From: Syngnathus acus
Taxonomy: Eukaryota > Chordata > Actinopteri > Syngnathiformes > Syngnathidae
Direction of reading: 5' to 3'
NCBI RefSeq assembly: GCF_901709675.1
Contig: NC_051101.1
Coordinates: forward strand, 6,098,501 to 6,162,500
DNA: 64,000 nucleotides
Part shown: piece after piece, positions 57,448 through 64,000 of the stretch
How positions within the stretch are numbered: position 1 is the stretch's first letter
How the letters are laid out: every line of letters starts with the position of its first letter
Program-made: the position numbers and the translations under genes
Notes under the pieces: model-generated
The model's input: the letters and a program-made list of their open reading frames with translations, nothing else
What the model was told of the DNA's origin: nothing
The model's database searches: none

Positions 57448-57500
57448 AGTCAGGGCCATAAGTATTGGGACACCTACATGCTATTTCTTTTAAGAATGAG
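57448..57500. mobile_element. Possible Tc1-like terminus
   Basis: CAGTCAGGGCCATAAGTATTGGGACAC resembles Tc1-family ends seen in fish (…CATAAGTATTTGGACA…). The other end was not found. Confidence 0.35.
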
Positions 57501-57537
57501 AGATATGCAACTGTGAAATAATTGTAAAAAAAATTGC

Positions 57538-57571
57538 ATGTATGTATGTATGTACGTATGTACGTATCTAG
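57538..57571. repeat. (TATG)n/(TACG) tract
   Basis: About eight tetranucleotide units with G/C variants. Confidence 0.85.
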
Positions 57572-60500
57572 CGTATAGCAGCTATAGATACTTAAACCTT
57601 CCAGTAAATAATTGATTGCCACATTGAAATAATAGCCTTTGTCAGCAACGATTGATGTATGTAAAGTAAGTCCAGCTGAGAGACTACCTTTTCAATAATT
57701 CATTGACACATCATTTGTCTAATGATGATCACTCCAACGTGTACATTAAACCACTGTGATGCAGAATGCTGGTATGTAAAATGCAGTCTGTAGTGGGCTT
57801 TCCCTTAACTTATTTTGGTTACAGTATATCAAGGATATAGATGTATAACCTGAGGATGCTATAAAAAGGGCAAGGCCACACACTTGTACTGTAATTCTAG
57901 AGAGGTAACACAATGTGACATCAGCTGCTTTACGAGGTGCCAGGTTTCCAAACCAATAAGAAATTGGTTTTTCTAACAAACTCATCAGCATTAATAGAAA
58001 AAGAAAAAAAACTGCTACAAGTTGCTGGAAAGATGTCAGTTTTGCTTCCCAAGCACAAAGGTCAAACTTTATCTCAGCACTGCAGGCAATAAGGGTGGCG
58101 TGATTTTCTTTTTTTTCTTTTTTTTTTTAAACGAGGAGGGTAAATGAGATGGTCTTGTTTAAGTGTTAGATTTAGAGGATTAACTAAGTCAAGTAGACAA
58201 AAATGCTGTAACAAGGAGCAGCAGTGCTCCTCATTTCAAAAGTTTATGGGAAAGGTAAGACAGAAATTACATTTTCACAACAATCAGCCTCATTAACATC
58301 ATTTTTATATGTTGTTGGTTTCTGTGTTTAGCAAGCTTTCCGATGATACCAACCCTAGGAAAACAGGTTAAAGATTAAGTCAATTTAAAAGGTTTTAGGG
58401 GCATCTCTCAACTGGCAGGTACGCACGTTATGAATCTGACGTGCAGTTATGTATATGCTAATCTTTCACACTGAGTAAGAACATTTCTACACATTAGTGA
58501 ACGAGACCCACAAAACTAAATGACAATCCAGTATTTAATGTATAATGTGTTATGAAACGTTAAACTAAAGTGCCACTTAATTCCTAGGTGCTGGAACAGG
58601 GGAATCTTTATCCATCAACCATCCTTTTTAGTATGTTACATCCTCTTGAGTGTTGCTGAATTCAAATCATACGTATCTCTACTCTGAGTTCTCTTGCCTC
58701 AGGTTGAGCTTGTGACTCATCAAAAAAGAAAGGAGAGAGTGTTGGGTAACATACTGGCATCCTGTTCATTATGCATGCAATGTGCATGAAAAAATATTTC
58801 ACAAGATAAATTATTTTGTAGAATAGAGAAACAAAGTTCATTAGCCTATTTTACTTAAGACTTGATGTGAATACAGATGATCTGAGCTTGCTATGCAGCA
58901 CAACCATGTTAATGAGGTTTTGTGCAAGAAAAACATATAATTGACACTTGTTTTAGATTTTCATGATTTCCTGATTAGGTAATACTATGTAAAGGTTAAT
59001 AAGCCGTAGGTCTCATTAATAGGTGATGGCCATAACTTATTAACCATCTATTACATTATGAATGTACTCGGTCTTGATTATGATCAAACATCAAATTACA
59101 GTGGAAACTCACAAACCCAAGTCATTCTATATCTGAAATTTTTGCAGTCCGTTTATGCCGTTAAAAATAAACCAGAGATCCGATGGGCTTCTGCTGTTGC
59201 CTTCTTTCACACTTAGCTTGCACAATGTGTGCTACGACTTCAGCAAAACCCCATAAGTTTCTTTTAAACAGTTTGAAATAAATTTGCACTCAAGTTATGA
59301 TCTCATTCAGTCAACCAATTAGGGTGGTTTCAACTATATGGCCCTCAGAAATGGACATACAGCGACAATTCCCTTCTACTGTAGGTCTGTGGTATTTAAA
59401 TGATGCTCCCGGAAGGACCTAATGTGTTTCAAGAAATTAAATTGGAACAAACTCAGATGTGCACACTGTGACCCAAAAATATTTTTTTGTGTGTGATTTT
59501 ATTTTTCCCACATTGTTTTTCAGTTACCTTACAGTCAGTCCCTTTTGCACATTCTGATTCCTGTACCAATAATTCGTAGTAGACATTCCACCATTGAGAG
59601 CATTGTAACAATAATGCCCCACAGAATATTATCATTTATTCTGAATCTCTCATTTTCCGCCTGCATGTCTAGTTTTATGTTTGCTGAGAAACACAAAGTA
59701 CACATCGGTGAACAAGGTGAATTTGCCCTTGAGGGATACCAATAGGTCTGAATTTGAAAGAATAAGTATTCTTGGCATCACCTCTCCAACTGTTCAGACC
59801 AGCCCTCTTATTAAATTGGGATTTTAGAAAGGTGGCTATCTTGGAGAGATGAGGATCTTTCCATCATACACTCATTTTCTTTTTGCGTGGCATGTGAAAT
59901 TGAGACATCTATATTTGATGTCCATGTCCATGCTTGTGGGAGAGATCTATTCATTTCTCACTGTTTCACGCTCATTTTCTCACACACACATTTGAAGTAC
60001 AACACAAACAACAACTGCTGCTACTATCGCAAAAGTGAATTGCAACTTGTACAGACTGGTGTGTGATTTTTTTTTGTATTTGATTTTGTGATTTCAATCT
60101 TGCCAACTGACAGTAAGAAATTGATTTTGGAGCTGTTAATAGTTATGTTTTATCCTGAGTAAAAGTAGTCTTTTTGAAGTCATAGCTTAATAAAAGAATA
60201 CGGTGCATTGCCTGTTTACATTGATAACATTTATTGGCCTTATCAATCTTGACATGTGATAAAGTAAAAATAAAAAGCTGAAACTTTATTTGACTCACCA
60301 GGAGTCAGTATTTATGGACAAGCTAACAGTAAATTTCTGTATTTTCTCAGTGGTTTTTCTTCACGTGGCTGCAAACAGCACAATAAGATGATATGACTGG
60401 ATTTGTTTTTGTTTTGTTTTTATTGTGTTTTTTTGCATAGTGTGATAGCCTCTCCAAACCATGCATGCAGATCCGACCTATTTACCCTTCGTGTTTGACA

Positions 60501-60788
60501 TTTGAAACTAACATATAGTCCAACATAGTCAAGTTGCATAATATCCACTTCCAGCCTCAGGCCACAGGGCCACAATGACTATAAAAGGTCATTTAGTCAG
60601 AATATAGTGGATGCACTCCATTTTGTACATGAATCAGTGAAATGAGCTTAGGGATAGAGTATATTGTCTTGTATTGTCTTGGCATTTAGTAGTGGTGAAT
60701 TTATGTTGAAAATAACTAAATCAACTTCTAAATATGAGCAGCCCTAGGCTATACAAGGCATCCTTCCTTCTCCCTATTACATAACATG

Positions 60789-60806
60789 CACACACACACA
60801 CACACG
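60789..60806. repeat. Short (CA)n tract
   Basis: About nine CA units. Confidence 0.85.
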
Positions 60807-62184
60807 CCCATGAGTTACAAAGGTAAACAGCTTGATTCTCAAAATATAGCGTTCAGTTTTCACCTCATAATACCGCTAATTGCTACCTCGGAAAACCTTT
60901 GATTCATTATTCTCAAAAAAAAAAAAAAAAGAAAAGACAAGCTGTTCTGATATTTAGTAGCCTATCAAGAATTGGAAAACATTATTTGCTGTCAGGTTTT
61001 CTATTTAGTGTACCTCTTTAAATACAATAAATGTACTCGTAAAATTACTTTTGGATTGTATTGAGGCACTGCACTCAGCCAATTGGAAATGCGCGTGTGT
61101 ATGTGTGCGTGCATACATTCTTGCTTGCGTGCATTTGTGTTCTAATTATTCAGTGATTTATCTTGCTAATAGAAATGTCTTTCGCATTTGCTGAACGTGT
61201 GAGAAGTTGTGAAAGAAAGTCACACCTTGAGTTCCTCTCAGCTCTGCTCAAAGGTGTAAGAAAGGGAATCCACTTGTATTGCATGCTTGTTAGTAGAATG
61301 ACAGTTATTACATTGCACGTAATTCATCAGAGCACCGCAAATACATTTCCACTGCTCTGAACAGACATACTTCCCCCTCTTCAACAAAAGTGGCAAGTAG
61401 GGAAGTTATAAATGTTCTCTTCAGTACCCTAGTTGCTTCCCAAAAAATCTCTTCTGCTCTTGCAAGCTATGGAGCGTAGAACTGGTTTTGCCATCATAAT
61501 GTAACCCAGTTCTAAATATAATTCTGAAAGATTAGGACTGTCCTGATCATGAATTTTAATGCAGCATAAAGCTATTTATGTAACGATTGCGGCCCGCACT
61601 TCTCCCCCTCCTTGCACCCATCCCCTACGGGCCTCGGGCTTTCTGATTAAAAACCTGTTCTCCTATGCCCTCCCATCACAGGCTTTACTCAATACATCAC
61701 AGAGAGGTGCAGATAAAGATGTTTGTGACCTGTTCGCCAATGGGAGAAGTCATGTTTGTGATTACACTAAGTTTTTTTTACTCAACTAATAGCTGCATCG
61801 TTTTGCGTAAACGCATTGTCCAAACAAGAAGGGATCGTTTCAATGGGCCCTTTTTCTTATGTAGTGTTTTTCCATCGTGCTAACCCTTATGCCAATTCAA
61901 AGATGATTGATTTGCACTCAGAATTACGGTAAGTGTATATGATACCATCCAGTTTTGTACATTAAGTAAAACCGATAGAGAGGTCAAAATAGGCATATAT
62001 GCAAAATCTACTAATCTGTAAACTAAAAATAAAGTACAATGGAGTTTTATTTAATTGGTATAATATTATGTAGTTTTTCTAAATATTTTTTAACAAGATT
62101 GGCCGAATCTTCTGATTCCAGGCTCTCAAAAGCAACAATTTTCTGATTTCTCTAGTCCTTCATAACAGCAGACTCATCTTTTGT

Positions 62185-62446
62185 TGTTTAATCAAAATAA
62201 GACATTTGCAAACATATTCTTTTACTTTTAAAAACAATGGACTATCAATCCACCTGTGTGATATTCTTCAGTTGTTTTATTAATCATTTAATAATAACAA
62301 ATAAACAAAGAATTAATTACAAAGCAGGAATCTGAGATTTTTTTTAATACAATATCATTATATTGGATTATTCTATTAAACGATGGAATAATAGATCCAA
62401 TAAAATATTCTAGAAATGCTTGATAGTGACAGCCCTGATAGCATAG
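62185..62446. mobile_element. Possible MITE ending GACAGCCCTG
   Basis: AT-rich stretch ending AGTGACAGCCCTGATAG; the inverse AGGGCTGTCACT is a frequent fish transposon end. The left boundary is unclear. Confidence 0.3.
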
Positions 62447-62636
62447 CTTATAGCATCTTGAAATAGAAGGTCCTTTCACAAGAGACTACGTGAATAATGT
62501 AAAAAGAACACATCAGACATAAGTGATCTGCATATACTGTACTGAAAACGGCCAAATCAGTGGTTGATCAGTGAATGTCCAGAGATGGAGAATCAGTAAG
62601 AAATCTATATTTAATGCCTGGCACTACTCTTTAAAC

Positions 62637-62900
62637 CAGGGGTATCAAACTCATTTTTTTCGCGGGCCGCATTGTAGTCATAGCTTCTTTCGGAGAGCCA
62701 TTGCCATTATTCTGTGTATGTAGAGTATCACTTTATTGTAATTTTTTAAATGTTGTTTTCCATCAGATTTCTTGCACAGCATTTGACTGTATTCTGTACT
62801 ATAACCATTCCTGGAACTACTTTCAAGGACATGAACAAAACTACAAAGTGCATTATAGTATTTGTTTCTGCATAGCGTAAAGATTTTCAATTCATCTCAC
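62637..62900. mobile_element. hAT-type non-autonomous element
   Basis: Starts ACCAGGGGTATCAAACTCAT and continues TTCGCGGGCCGCATTGTAGT, the typical left end of an abundant hAT family in fishes. No transposase frame; the right boundary is approximate. Confidence 0.6.
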
Positions 62901-63107
62901 GTCACGCTTGGCTGCAGATTACTCCAGTGAGAGCTGAAGATCACAGTGAGATGAAGCCAACAGAACCACATTATCTCCAAAAAGTCACCAATCTGGACCC
63001 CCTCAAGCCCCTAGAAAGTACAGAGTAACATGTTGGTGGGTAGGGGGCAGTAGAAGCATGACTACTAAAGCCTGTGAGAAGTGCATGAACTCTACTGTGG
63101 GGATTTG

Positions 63108-63122
63108 AGAGAGAGAGAGAGA
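63108..63122. repeat. Short (GA)n tract
   Basis: Seven GA units. Confidence 0.85.
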
Positions 63123-63865
63123 TGCTCCACCTCCAGACAAACAAACACAATTTGGGTTAGTCGTGGCCTGGAGGAATGGATTTGCCGCTCTGGACGTAGA
63201 CTGTTAGTTGGCTTTTGATCTCTAGGAAGCAGCATGCATGCCAATATACTGTGTGCACCACCTCCATCTTATCCCCCTATGATTGGTTCATTTGCAGTTA
63301 TGCGGATGCACAACATTTCAAGCTTGGTTGCCTTGAATGGCTGACATTTTTGCCATCACCTTGTCATTTAGTAACTTCTTTTTTGACTCACTGCTTCCTA
63401 TTGTATTCTGTCTCTGTGTGTCTAAATTAAATGAGTTGTCAAAGTATGCATCATCACATTATTACAAATCAATCCAGATTCAGTCAGCGTCAGACGTTTA
63501 AAGATTATGCTTCTGCTGTGTTAACATCACATTAAATTGAACGCTAATGCATTTTAGCGTCTCGATTTTTCACACGCTCGCATGCATGCACACACTAACA
63601 CATCCTGTGATGGGTTACAATCTTGGGCACAGTCAGAGCAGGGACAGAGTGACTCATCACCAGATGGCTGAGTGTCGCACATCCCTGCCACCAGGAGCCC
63701 TTATGCTTTTACCACCTGGACAAGACCCAAAGTGACATGGCCTTGGAGGGTGGCCACTCAGCAAGGACCACACATCATAGCACACTTGCTAAGCTTCCAT
63801 TTTGCTCTTCCACCGTAGAACCTCCTTAATGAAACCTAATCCTGGTCGACCTCCCAAATTTAATT

Positions 63866-63956
63866 ACCGTATTTTCCGCACGATAAGGCGCACCTAAAAA
63901 CCTACAATTTTTTCAAAAGCCGACAGTGCGCCTTATAATCAGGTGCGCCTTATATC
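63866..63956. mobile_element. MITE-like repeat with CCGTATTTTCCGCAC end
   Basis: TACCGTATTTTCCGCACGAT then AAGGCGCACCTAAAAACC, with the inverse GTGCGCCTTATA occurring twice downstream. This is a widespread fish repeat with internal inverted GGCGCAC/GTGCGCC units. The family name is not assigned. Confidence 0.6.
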
Positions 63957-63980
63957 TATATGGACCAATATTGAGCCACT

Positions 63981-64000
63981 ACAGCAGGCGTGTCCAAAGT
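63981..64000 (+). mobile_element. hAT-like end cut by window edge
   Basis: ACAGCAGGCGTGTCCAAAGT resembles the CAGGGGTGTCCAAAGT end of hAT elements; the remainder lies outside the window. Confidence 0.4.

Larger units (their letters stand above)
52801..62636. other. Mostly intergenic, no gene recognised
   Basis: AT-rich. Only short simple repeats and transposon fragments were noticed: the inverted repeat fragment near 54300, a T-run at 55930, a Tc1-like end at 57448, (CA)n at 60790, A-run at 60915. Frames of up to 191 codons (55554-56129) have AT-driven composition and no motif. Confidence 0.45.

Overview
The window looks like nuclear DNA of a ray-finned (probably percomorph teleost) fish. 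Coding sequence is split by GT..AG introns. There are long AT-rich non-coding stretches, many di- and tetranucleotide microsatellites, and several fish-type dispersed repeats (Tc1/mariner and hAT remnants, an L2/Maui-like family, a LINE reverse-transcriptase relic). No prokaryotic gene organisation, rRNA, tRNA or CRISPR array was seen.

Layout. (1) 1-18494 is non-coding and is read as the 3' part of a large intron of zfpm2. It contains unique stretches that could be conserved regulatory sequence, and a perfect palindromic GATA-site pair lies about 250 bp before the next exon. (2) 18495-22292, plus strand: the last three coding exons of zfpm2 (FOG2), the multi-zinc-finger GATA cofactor, carrying the end of the N-terminal domain, all eight zinc fingers, the CtBP-binding PIDLS motif and the stop codon. 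The first ~170 codons lie upstream of the window. (3) 22293-24622 is the presumed zfpm2 3' UTR and a short intergenic gap holding a deleted Tc1-like element. (4) 24623-38643, minus strand and tail-to-tail with zfpm2: an 11-exon gene that I reconstructed exon by exon. It encodes a 377-residue membrane-anchored alpha/beta-hydrolase-fold protein. All splice phases join without a frame break, yet the nucleophile elbow reads G-S-E-I-G and the usual catalytic His position appears to be Arg, so it looks like a pseudo-hydrolase. (5) 38644-64000 is mostly non-coding. It has a microsatellite- and repeat-rich block (38.8-43.4 kb), a locally CpG-rich segment with a possible plus-strand first exon near 41977, one good candidate internal exon at 50271-50351 that resembles the enoyl-CoA isomerase/hydratase family, a decayed LINE RT segment near 52.4 kb, and hAT/MITE-type termini at the right edge.

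The two firm genes are not obviously functionally linked; they are simply neighbours. The most interesting items are the apparently catalytically dead but intact hydrolase gene, the palindromic GATA pair inside the gene of a GATA cofactor, and the possible extra plus-strand gene in the right half. All homology statements rest on recall of family sequences, not on searches.
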